DNA from: JALUZX01 sp964561605
Lineage (GTDB): Bacteria > Planctomycetota > UBA1135 > JALUZX01
Direction: 5' to 3'
Assembly: GCA_964561605.1 (NCBI GenBank)
Contig: CAZLQD010000023.1
Coordinates: 1-64,000, forward strand
Length of the DNA stretch: 64,000 nucleotides
Shown: positions 1 to 6,852 of the stretch, one piece after another
How the letters are laid out: each line of letters starts with the position of its first letter
How positions within the stretch are numbered: position 1 is the stretch's first letter
The notes under the pieces: model-generated
The model's database searches: none
What the model was told of the DNA's origin: nothing
Seen by the model: the letters and a program-made list of their open reading frames with translations, nothing else
Program-made: the position numbers and the translations under genes

Positions 1-344
1 ATGTTGCAGCTCTTCGAGCTGCACATACCCGCCGGCAGGGGCTGACAATGAAATCGGGAGTGGCTCCAACATCGAAAGCGCTACTCCCCGCAGCAGTATC
101 GAACGCCCCCATGTTGAAATTCCCCCTGAAAAACCCGTGACCCATCGACCTGGAGACCCGACGAATCGGGTGGTTGGGCGGGGGTGGAGGTGGTCCACCT
201 CAATCCCCCTCCCAAGAAAGAATTGGAAGTGGGGGGTGGCTTGATGTCATCCTTCCAGGCGGCAACTTCCCTGAGACATACCGCCTCGGACCGGGAGCGG
301 AGCCCATGCGGTTCCGCTTTCCCCGTTCCCCCCGGAAATGTTCC
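1..344. other. Left-edge stretch without a supportable gene
   Basis: No gene can be named here. All three plus-strand frames are open from the window edge, to stops at 43-45, 137-139 and 242-244. On the minus strand a frame starting with ATG at 145 runs off the left edge without a stop. Several frames being open together over such a short stretch is not strong evidence for any of them. The first 150 bases are visibly less GC-rich than the rest of the window. A perfect 5-bp stem with a four-base loop (cccga-cgaa-tcggg) lies at 157-170 and could be a terminator stem, but it has no T-run. The sequence from 170 to 344 is G-rich and shows nothing else. Confidence 0.3.
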
Positions 345-1634
345 TCAAACGACTCTCCCTCCCAGGGAGCGAAGGTCCTGGAAGAAGCGGGGATAGGATT
401 TGGTCACGCTGGAGGCGCCGGCGATGTGGACGGGGCTTTCGGAGGAGAGGCCGGCGACGGCGAGGGCCATGGCGATCCGGTGGTCTCCCCGGGCTCGGGC
501 CTTTCCGCCGTGGAGGATTCTTCCTTCCAGGATCATCAGGTCCCCTGCGACCTGGATTTCCGCCCCAAGCCGTGAGAGTCCTTCCGCCAGGGCGGCGGCC
601 CGATCGCTCTCTTTGTGGCGGAGGCGTCCGGCGCCTTTCAGGACGGTCCGCCCCCGGCAGAAGGCTCCCAGGACCGCCAGGGGCGGGAAGAGGTCGGGAC
701 GATCGACCGCGTCGAAGGTGAATCCTTCCAGGCGGTCCCTCTCCACCCTGACACAGTCTCTTGTCACCTCCACCTTTGCGCCGGCCCTCTCCAGGGCTTC
801 CAGGATCCCCCTGTCGGGCTGGGATGATCCCGGGTCCAGGCCCGTCACCGTGACCCTGCCTGCCAGGGCTCCCGCCACGAGGAGGAAAGCCGCCCCCGAC
901 CAGTCTCCTTCCAGGTCATACTCGATCGGCGAATATTCTTGTCCCCCGGGGATTCGGAACTCCCCGGCCTCCAGGTCGGCCTCGACCCGGACGCCGAACT
1001 CCTCCAGGACCCGCAAGGTGGCCTGCACGTATCCTTTGCTCCGGAGTTCCCGGACCAGGACCTGGGATTCGCCTTCGCAGACAGGGAGGGCCAGGAGCAG
1101 GCCCGAGAGCACCTGTGAGGTGAGTCTCCCGTCCACTTCCGCTCTTCCACTCCGAAGCGGCCCTTGGACCCGCAAGGGGGGAAAGCCGCCCTTGGTCTCA
1201 CAGGCCCCTCCCAGGGCCTCCAGGGCCGGAGGGATCATGTGGGCGGGTCTCCGGAAGAGGGAGCCCGACCCCGAAAGGACGACGGGCCGGTCCTGGAGGG
1301 CCGCCAGGGGAGCGAAGATGCGTAGGGTGAGGCCCGATTCGCCGCAATCGATCTCCCCTCCGGGAGGCCCGGCACGCCCCGTGATCTTCACCACCCCGGG
1401 AAGGATCTCCACCCGGGCCCCCAAGGCCCGGGCGGCCCTGAGGGAAGCCTCGGCGTCGGCGCAAAGGAAGGACGCCCGGACCAGGGTGGTTCCCCCGGCC
1501 AGGGTGGCGGCCGCCACGGCCCGCTGGAAGAGGCTCTTGGAGGGAGGGGCCTCCACCTCTCCATCCAGGGGGCCTGGCTCCACGGTTCGGACGTCTTCCC
1601 TCACCTGGGTCTCCGGAGAAGGGCGCCTTTCCAC
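345..1634 (-). CDS. aroA: 3-phosphoshikimate 1-carboxyvinyltransferase (EPSP synthase)
   Basis: This cytoplasmic enzyme joins phosphoenolpyruvate to shikimate-3-phosphate, the sixth step of the shikimate pathway to aromatic amino acids. The 429-residue product is the usual length (E. coli 427). Visible family signatures are PPSKSLFQR near the N-terminus (substrate Lys, Ser and Arg), CGESGLTLR for the PEP/phosphate-binding loop, RHKESDR and DHRIAMAL near the C-terminus. I chose the GTG at 1634, which follows AAAGGAAAGG and gives a normal-length N-terminus; the frame stays open further upstream, but that part reads as the antisense of the neighbouring gene. It is transcribed away from the MenE-like gene, with a 30-base divergent spacer. 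The pathway neighbours are not in view, so aroA stands alone here. Confidence 0.95.
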   Translation of the reverse strand: MERRPSPETQVREDVRTVEPGPLDGEVEAPPSKSLFQRAVAAATLAGGTTLVRASFLCADAEASLRAARALGARVEILPGVVKITGRAGPPGGEIDCGESGLTLRIFAPLAALQDRPVVLSGSGSLFRRPAHMIPPALEALGGACETKGGFPPLRVQGPLRSGRAEVDGRLTSQVLSGLLLALPVCEGESQVLVRELRSKGYVQATLRVLEEFGVRVEADLEAGEFRIPGGQEYSPIEYDLEGDWSGAAFLLVAGALAGRVTVTGLDPGSSQPDRGILEALERAGAKVEVTRDCVRVERDRLEGFTFDAVDRPDLFPPLAVLGAFCRGRTVLKGAGRLRHKESDRAAALAEGLSRLGAEIQVAGDLMILEGRILHGGKARARGDHRIAMALAVAGLSSESPVHIAGASSVTKSYPRFFQDLRSLGGRVV

Positions 1635-1664
1635 TCCCAGGCGCCTTTCCTTTAAGGTAGAGGG

Positions 1665-2795
1665 ATGAAGCTCCTCCAGGAAGGGCGGTTGCTCCTGAAT
1701 CCCCGTCTCGACCGGGGAAGAGCGGCGGAACTCGCCCGCTGGCGGGCCTCCGTGCCCGAGCTGGCGGACCACTTCTGGCTCGCCACTTCCGGGACCAGCG
1801 GCAGGACCAGGCTCGTGGCCCTCTCCCGGGAGGCCCTCTTCTCCTCGGCCGGGGCGGTGAACCGCCACCTGGAGAGCGGCCCTTCCGACGTCTGGCTGAA
1901 CGTCCTCCCACTCTTCCACGTGGGAGGCCTGGCCATCCTGGCCCGGGCCGAGGCGAGCGGCGCCGAAGTGGCGGGCCACCTGGACCCCGACACCCTTCCC
2001 TCCTGGGATCCGGGGAACTTCTTGGAACTCCTGGAAAAGGCGAAGGCCACCCTGACCTCCCTGGTGCCCACCCAGGTCCACGACCTGGTGTCTCTCGAGC
2101 TCCGGCCGCCCCCGTCCCTGCGGGCCGTGCTGGTCGGCGGCGCCCGGCTCGCCCCGGGCCTCTACGCACGTGCCCGGGGGCTCGGCTGGCCCTTGCTCCC
2201 TACTTACGGATCCACGGAACTCGCCTCGCAGGCGGCCACGGCGGAACTCTCCTCCCTCGAATCGACGGAGTTTCCGTCTCTCCGGGTTCTCTCCCACCTC
2301 CAGGTCCGGGAGGAGGAAGGGCTCCTGGCCTTCCGGGGGGATTCCCTCTTCACGGCGACCCTGGAGGGTCCCGGCCCGGAACACCTCTTCCGCCTCCCCA
2401 GGGGCGCCTGGTGGAGGTCCTCCGACCTGGGCAGGGTCCGCGGAGACTTCCTGGAGATCCGGGGCCGGGCTGGGGAATTCGTGAAGGTCGGGGGGGAACT
2501 CGTGGGCCTGCCGGCCTTGCGGGAGAAGCTGGAGGCCCTGGCGAGGGACCTGTCCTTTCCCGGAGAGGCCCTCCTGGCGGCCCGCCCACAGGAACGGCTC
2601 GGGGCGGAGCTGGTCCTTGTTTACGCCGGAGCCGACCCGGCCCAGGCGGAGAGGCTCCTCGGGGCCTTCAACGACCGGGTCCTTCCTTTCGAAAGGATCC
2701 GGGCCTCCCTCCGCCTGGATTCCATTCCCCGGACGGCCCTGGGAAAAGCGGCCTGGGGGGAGATCACCCGCCTTCTTTCGAATCTCCCGGGATGA
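1665..2795 (+). CDS. MenE-like acyl-CoA ligase (AMP-binding family)
   Basis: This is a member of the ANL (acyl/aryl-CoA synthetase) superfamily, which adenylates a carboxylate and transfers it to CoA. The phosphate-binding loop ATSGTSGRTR lies near residue 40, the acyl-AMP motif TYGSTELAS near the middle, and a C-terminal motif with RTALGKAAW carries the catalytic Lys expected in the family. At 376 residues it is shorter than most ANL enzymes (450-550), as is typical of O-succinylbenzoate-CoA ligases (MenE) of menaquinone synthesis. No other men gene is present, so the substrate is inferred by resemblance only; another aryl or acyl acid is possible. It starts 30 bases from the divergent aroA. 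Confidence 0.7.
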   Translation: MKLLQEGRLLLNPRLDRGRAAELARWRASVPELADHFWLATSGTSGRTRLVALSREALFSSAGAVNRHLESGPSDVWLNVLPLFHVGGLAILARAEASGAEVAGHLDPDTLPSWDPGNFLELLEKAKATLTSLVPTQVHDLVSLELRPPPSLRAVLVGGARLAPGLYARARGLGWPLLPTYGSTELASQAATAELSSLESTEFPSLRVLSHLQVREEEGLLAFRGDSLFTATLEGPGPEHLFRLPRGAWWRSSDLGRVRGDFLEIRGRAGEFVKVGGELVGLPALREKLEALARDLSFPGEALLAARPQERLGAELVLVYAGADPAQAERLLGAFNDRVLPFERIRASLRLDSIPRTALGKAAWGEITRLLSNLPG

Positions 2796-2844
2796 CCCCC
2801 CCTTCCCGGGCCGGAATGGGCAATACCTGCCCACCTGGAAGAAA

Positions 2845-2863
2845 GTGGGAATTTTTTTCCCAC
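2845..2863. promoter_or_regulatory. 7-bp inverted repeat with T5 spacer upstream of the sigma-54 promoter
   Basis: The sequence gtgggaa-ttttt-ttcccac is a perfect inverted repeat centred about 60 bases upstream of the -24/-12 promoter. That spacing suits an enhancer-binding-protein site. It could instead be the terminator stem of the upstream ligase gene, whose stop is 50 bases before it. Confidence 0.4.
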
Positions 2864-2914
2864 GATTCCCCCCCTCCAGCCCGGATATCTCTCTGAAAAC
2901 AGGGGATCACCTCT

Positions 2915-2931
2915 TTGGCACGGTCCTTGCT
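2915..2931 (+). promoter_or_regulatory. Sigma-54 (RpoN) -24/-12 promoter
   Basis: The sequence TTGGCACG-gtcc-TTGCT matches the RpoN consensus TTGGCACG-N4-TTGCW at every defined position, with the GG and GC dinucleotides correctly spaced. It lies 48 bases upstream of the DUF2202 start codon and points at it; the expected transcription start is near 2943. Sigma-54 promoters need an activator ATPase, which is not encoded in this window. Confidence 0.8.
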
Positions 2932-2979
2932 GTTCGGATGGTGTCAGGCAAAGAACTCGAAATCCAAGGAGGATCGAAA

Positions 2980-3678
2980 ATGAAGAACCTGAAGATCGTC
3001 TTGGCCGCCGCGGCGGCCCTCTCTCTCCTTCCCGTCGGGCTTCCCGCCCAGGGCGGACACGGCGGCGGCAACGGCGGCGGCAACGGCGGGAACGGCAAGA
3101 TCATCACCTACATCAACACCCTCCCCAAGCAGACCGTCAGCGCCGCAGAGAAGGCGGACCTCCTGAAGATGCGCCAGGAGGAGAAGCTGGCCCGGGACGT
3201 CTACAAGGCTCTCTACTACTTCTGGAAGCTCCCGGTCTTCAACAACATCGCCAAGGCCGAGCAGGCCCACATGGACCTGGTCAAGGTCATCCTGGACCGG
3301 TACGGAATCCCCGATCCCTTGAAGTCGGATGCCATCGGCGTCTACAAGGACCAGATCTACTCCGATCTCTTCGTGATCCTCGTAGTCTACGGCGCCCAGT
3401 CCCAGACCAACGCCCTGATGGTGGGGGCCTTCATCGAGGACCTGGACATCGAAGACCTCCTGGTGGCCCTGAAGGTCTCGGACAACCGGGACATCGACAC
3501 GGTCTACCAGAACCTCTGCAAAGGCTCCCGGAACCACATGCGGGCCTTCTACGGCCAGCTCAAGGCCAAGAACGTCACCTACAAGCCCTACTTCATCTCC
3601 CAGACCTACCTGAACTGGATTCTCTCCACCAAGTGGGAGAGGGGCGCCGTCGACGAGAACGGAAAACTTCTCCCTTGA
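2980..3678 (+). CDS. Exported DUF2202 ferritin-like protein
   Basis: The 232-residue product begins with a signal peptide (MKNLKIVLAAAAALSLLPVG..., cleavage near the AQGG), followed by a glycine/asparagine-rich spacer and one DUF2202 domain. That family is a ferritin-like four-helix bundle; helix motifs with acidic and His residues are seen at LLKMRQEEKLARDVY and at IAKAEQAHMDLV, with a third at MVGAFIEDLDIEDL, consistent with a di-metal site. The function of the family is not established. The ATG at 2980 follows AAGGAGG by seven bases. It is a single-gene unit: a sigma-54 promoter upstream and a strong terminator right after it, so it is probably induced by a specific signal. Confidence 0.85.
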   Translation: MKNLKIVLAAAAALSLLPVGLPAQGGHGGGNGGGNGGNGKIITYINTLPKQTVSAAEKADLLKMRQEEKLARDVYKALYYFWKLPVFNNIAKAEQAHMDLVKVILDRYGIPDPLKSDAIGVYKDQIYSDLFVILVVYGAQSQTNALMVGAFIEDLDIEDLLVALKVSDNRDIDTVYQNLCKGSRNHMRAFYGQLKAKNVTYKPYFISQTYLNWILSTKWERGAVDENGKLLP

Positions 3679-3700
3679 CTTAGGAACCTCCTTTGGAATC

Positions 3701-3736
3701 CCCCGGCGGGAACGGTCCCGCCGGGGGCTTTCCTTT
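3701..3736 (+). terminator. Rho-independent terminator after the DUF2202 gene
   Basis: An 11-bp GC stem (ccccggcggga / tcccgccgggg) with a short acgg loop is followed by the pyrimidine tail ctttcctttc. It lies 22 bases after the stop codon and before the ribosome-binding site of the next gene, so the two plus-strand genes are probably separate units. Confidence 0.8.
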
Positions 3737-3767
3737 CAGCCGATTCGAAGAAAGGAGCCTGCGGGAG

Positions 3768-4640
3768 ATGAACGAGAAATACCGCTCCAGATGGAGCACG
3801 AGGAGGTTCACGGCCTTTCTCCTCCTCCTTTCCTTCCTGGCCGTCCTTTTCACCGGAATCATCCTCTACATCACCCCCCGTGGGAGGGTGGCAAACTGGA
3901 CGGGATGGACCATCCTGGGGATGGCCAAGAGCGACTGGGCGGCGGTTCACACGACCCTGTCGGTGATCTTCCTGCTCTCCTCCTGCCTCCACCTCTGGTT
4001 CAACTGGAGGCCCCTCAAGGCCTACATCAAGGGCGTGGCCAGGAAGGCCCTGCCCAGGAAGGCCGAATTCGCCCTGGCGACGGGCATCCTGGTCCTCACC
4101 TGGGCGGGCACCCTCGGAGGCTGGCAGCCTTTCGTCCAACTCGCCCGCTGGAACGACGAGATCAAGGCCTGGTGGGAAGCCAAGAGCACCGCCGCCCCCG
4201 TTCCCCACGAAGAAGAAGCCCCTTTGAGAAAAGCCGCCGCCGACTTCGGCCTCACCCAGGAGGACTTCCTGGCGAAACTCCGGAAGGCCGGATTCGAACC
4301 GACCGGTCCGGAGGAGACCCTGGGAAGCCTGGCATCCCGCTACGGCCTCTCGGCCTCCCAGGTGATCCGAAAAGCCCTGGGGGAGGAGAGAGCCGGCCGG
4401 AAAGGGCGATCCGCAACCAGGAGCGAGGCCAACGGCTCCGCCCCGGGAAAGGGATGGGGAAGGATGACCCTGGCCGACCTCTGCCGCCGGGAAGGCCTCT
4501 CCCTGAAGAACGCCCTGGCCCTTCTCCGGGAAAAAGGATTGCGGACCGACCCGGAAGGAAAGATCCGGGACATCGCCCGCCTCCTCGGGGTGTCACCCTG
4601 GAAGCTCGCCTCCCTCCTGGGGGCCGACCCCCTGAGGTAA
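3768..4640 (+). CDS. DUF4405 membrane protein with duplicated C-terminal helical module
   Basis: This 290-residue inner-membrane protein has three predicted transmembrane segments near residues 14-35, 59-79 and 101-120. Within the second, His61 and His75 are spaced 14 residues apart, the pattern of a b-type heme pair in cytochrome b561-like folds; DUF4405 is related to these by family description, so heme binding is an inference. After the membrane part two similar modules of about 50 residues appear (156-205 and 235-285), each containing a (Y/E/L)G(L/V)S helix-turn motif, separated by a basic linker. The ATG at 3768 follows AAAGGAG. The partner redox protein is not evident; a role beside the preceding ferritin-like protein is possible but untested. 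Confidence 0.65.
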   Translation: MNEKYRSRWSTRRFTAFLLLLSFLAVLFTGIILYITPRGRVANWTGWTILGMAKSDWAAVHTTLSVIFLLSSCLHLWFNWRPLKAYIKGVARKALPRKAEFALATGILVLTWAGTLGGWQPFVQLARWNDEIKAWWEAKSTAAPVPHEEEAPLRKAAADFGLTQEDFLAKLRKAGFEPTGPEETLGSLASRYGLSASQVIRKALGEERAGRKGRSATRSEANGSAPGKGWGRMTLADLCRREGLSLKNALALLREKGLRTDPEGKIRDIARLLGVSPWKLASLLGADPLR

Positions 4641-4687
4641 TTCCCGGGGGAAGGGAAGAGCCGCAAGGCCCCCCGGCCGGACCCTGC

Positions 4688-4726
4688 CGCCGGGGAAAAC
4701 CGTTCGAAGAACGGGATTCCCCGGCG
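4688..4726. terminator. Nested inverted repeat between convergent genes
   Basis: The outer arms cgccgggga / tccccggcg enclose an inner perfect hairpin ccgttc-gaa-gaacgg. It sits between two convergent stop codons (4640 and 4778), where a bidirectional terminator is expected. No long T-run follows on the plus strand. Confidence 0.6.
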
Positions 4727-4777
4727 CCGGGGGGAAATGGGCCGGCCGGGGTTGGGGAAAAAAGGAGTGCCTGGGCT

Positions 4778-6595
4778 TCAGTACCCCGCTTTCACTTCCA
4801 GGGCGTTGGAGACCTGGACCGAAAGGCCCTTCACAACGAAGGCCTGGGTATAGATGGAGGAGACTCCCCGGTTTCCGCCGGGCCAGGTCACGTGATACCA
4901 GCCGCGGGAATCGGTGACTCCCATGAGAGTGACCAGGGCGGAGGGATCGGAAAGGTCGGGAACCAGGGCCCCGCCCCAGGGGAGGGGAAGGGGGGAACTC
5001 CTGCGCTTGAGGGAGAATGCCACCAGGACCGGCGCCGCCTTGGCCGGACTCTTCACGAGCAAAGTGGCCCGGCTTCCAGCCCGGGAGAGGTCGTCGCCGC
5101 AGACGGTGAGTTTCGCCCTGCCGCCGTTCCCCAGGTCCTTCTGGCAGTATTCGCACTCGTCGGGGATCAGGTTCTTGTTGGCGTCGTAGCTGGTCCCGTT
5201 GGCCAGGTCCGTGGAATCGTGGACGCCGTTCTTGTTGCAGTCTCCCAGCTCCAGGTAGTAGACGTCCTGGCCGCCGTTGAAGGTGGCCGCGTAGGCCAGC
5301 CTGGCCTTGGCCTTGTCGGAGATCATGCAATAGTAATCGCCGATCTTGTTCTGCCTGGGCCAGCCGATCCGGCTGTTCCACTTGGGCGAAGCGGGGATGT
5401 TCTTGGACCAGGTCTTCCCCGCGTCCAGGGAGTAGGCGTAGTAGAGCCTGGACCAGGAGGCGCTGGAGCCCCTGGTGTCGTTCCAAACCACGTCGATCCT
5501 GCCGTTGGGGGCCACCGAGAAGGTCCCCATCCATTGCCAGGCGTAGGAAGTCCGGGGGTCGTCGTTGACCCTCACGGGGGAGGCGAAGGTCCGGCCGCCG
5601 TCGGTGGACCTGACGAAGTGCACGTCCATGGGATCGCTTCCGGGAGGATTCACGGAGCAGAGCATGTAGACGTACCCGGGCCTGGAGGGATCCACCTGGA
5701 CCTGGGCCTGTCCCAGGAGCCCCCTGGGATTGGGAGTCCCTCCGAACCCCATGCTCCCGCCCATGTTCACCGACCTGACCGAGAAGGTAGGGGTCTTGGT
5801 GCGGTCCTTGGCCGTCGTGGACCTGGCCAGAACGAACCGGTTGAAGTACTGCCTGTAGAGGCCGAAGGCGTAGAGGGTCCCGGACTTGTCCTGGGCCAAG
5901 GTTCCGAAGGTCGGGTAGTAGGGAACGGAGACCGGGCTCGAGAAGGAGAGGCCACCGTTCGTGGAGCGGGTGAAGGTCTTGGGCCCGTGAAGGACCTGCC
6001 AGATGACGTAGATGTTCCCCCGCCCGATGGAGGAGGACTTGTCCACGAGCATCCAGGCCTTGTCTCCGCCGGTCAGGTACGTGGGACCGGAGAAAGTGAC
6101 CCCGCCGTTGAAGGAACGGAAGAGCTTCAGGGTCCTTCCTCCCGGATAGGACAGGTAGTAGAAGTTGCCCTTCACGTCCGTGTCCAGCACGGGGTCGCTA
6201 TTGAATACGTTTCTCTGGATCGGTCCCGGGAACGTCCAGGTCCGCCCGCCGTCGTGGCTCCAGGCGTACCCGTTCTGACGGAAGTTCGAGTTGATCGTGT
6301 CGAACTGGCGCCACCCGATCACCACCTTCCTGGGGTCCGTGGGGTCGATTGCGATGGACGGCTCGTTGGCGGCGTCCCCCCTGATGTCCCGGCCGAACTT
6401 GTCCACGTTCACCTGGATGCTCTCGAAGGGGCCGTATTTCACGACGGACCATCCCGCCGCCGTAGGACCCGCCTGGTTGCGGGGGGCCGGTCTTCCCGGC
6501 GGATCGCCGGGTTTCTCCAGGATCACCTGGCTGGAGGCGCCGGCCTGGAGGAAGGCGCCGAGAAAGAGAGCGACGAGAAGACTTTTCTTGGGCAT
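4778..6595 (-). CDS. Exported BNR/Asp-box (sialidase-fold) repeat protein
   Basis: The 605-residue protein has a signal peptide (MPKKSLLVALFLGAFLQAGA) and a six-bladed-propeller-like region with five Asp-box motifs: SHDGGRTW, SFNGGVTF, STNGGLSF, STDGGRTF and SLDAGKTW. These repeats mark the sialidase/BNR fold, but the catalytic Arg triad and Tyr of true sialidases cannot be assigned, so enzymatic activity is not claimed. Near residue 455-490 comes a pair of calcium-loop motifs (DCNKNGVHD and DANKNLIPDE), a signature common in exported proteins of Planctomycetota, then a C-terminal beta domain. It is translated from an ATG after AGGAGGT. It is a single gene facing the DUF4405 gene. Confidence 0.8.
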   Translation of the reverse strand: MPKKSLLVALFLGAFLQAGASSQVILEKPGDPPGRPAPRNQAGPTAAGWSVVKYGPFESIQVNVDKFGRDIRGDAANEPSIAIDPTDPRKVVIGWRQFDTINSNFRQNGYAWSHDGGRTWTFPGPIQRNVFNSDPVLDTDVKGNFYYLSYPGGRTLKLFRSFNGGVTFSGPTYLTGGDKAWMLVDKSSSIGRGNIYVIWQVLHGPKTFTRSTNGGLSFSSPVSVPYYPTFGTLAQDKSGTLYAFGLYRQYFNRFVLARSTTAKDRTKTPTFSVRSVNMGGSMGFGGTPNPRGLLGQAQVQVDPSRPGYVYMLCSVNPPGSDPMDVHFVRSTDGGRTFASPVRVNDDPRTSYAWQWMGTFSVAPNGRIDVVWNDTRGSSASWSRLYYAYSLDAGKTWSKNIPASPKWNSRIGWPRQNKIGDYYCMISDKAKARLAYAATFNGGQDVYYLELGDCNKNGVHDSTDLANGTSYDANKNLIPDECEYCQKDLGNGGRAKLTVCGDDLSRAGSRATLLVKSPAKAAPVLVAFSLKRRSSPLPLPWGGALVPDLSDPSALVTLMGVTDSRGWYHVTWPGGNRGVSSIYTQAFVVKGLSVQVSNALEVKAGY

Positions 6596-6753
6596 GGAAG
6601 AGACCTCCTGGGTCGGAAAGATTCGAGAACCCTCGGATAGGGTGAAGACGTAGTGTTGAAGAGAGGGCGGAAGGGGAATTCTACCCCCCAGCCCGCAAGG
6701 CTTCGGTAAGGAGCGGGGCCGACCTCCAAGGCGTGTCCCATTTCGGTACCATG

Positions 6754-6772
6754 GGCCTTTCCCGGAAAGGCC
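6754..6772. promoter_or_regulatory. 9-bp palindrome in the divergent spacer before the OYE gene
   Basis: ggcctttcc-c-ggaaaggcc is a perfect inverted repeat about 80 bases upstream of the flavoprotein start, in the 257-base region shared with the divergent BNR gene. It has the form of a dimeric repressor operator. A T-rich run at 6808-6832 lies between it and the start codon. No regulator gene is adjacent, so the role is a guess. Confidence 0.35.
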
Positions 6773-6852
6773 TCTTGCCCTTCCAGGCCCGAAGGCTCTA
6801 ACTTGTCTTTTTAGTCTACTTTTTTTCTTCCCTCTCTTCCCAAGGAGGGCCC

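Noticed and set aside
1635..2834. Extension of aroA to an upstream ATG at 2834
   Set aside because: The extra 400 residues are antisense to the MenE-like gene and have no similarity to EPSP synthase; the normal-length protein starts at GTG 1634.
3791..6640. A 949-codon plus-strand frame
   Set aside because: It lies over the DUF4405 gene and antisense to the BNR gene, has composition typical of a GC-rich shadow frame (Gly/Pro/Arg-rich), and the two real genes carry domains and signal peptides.
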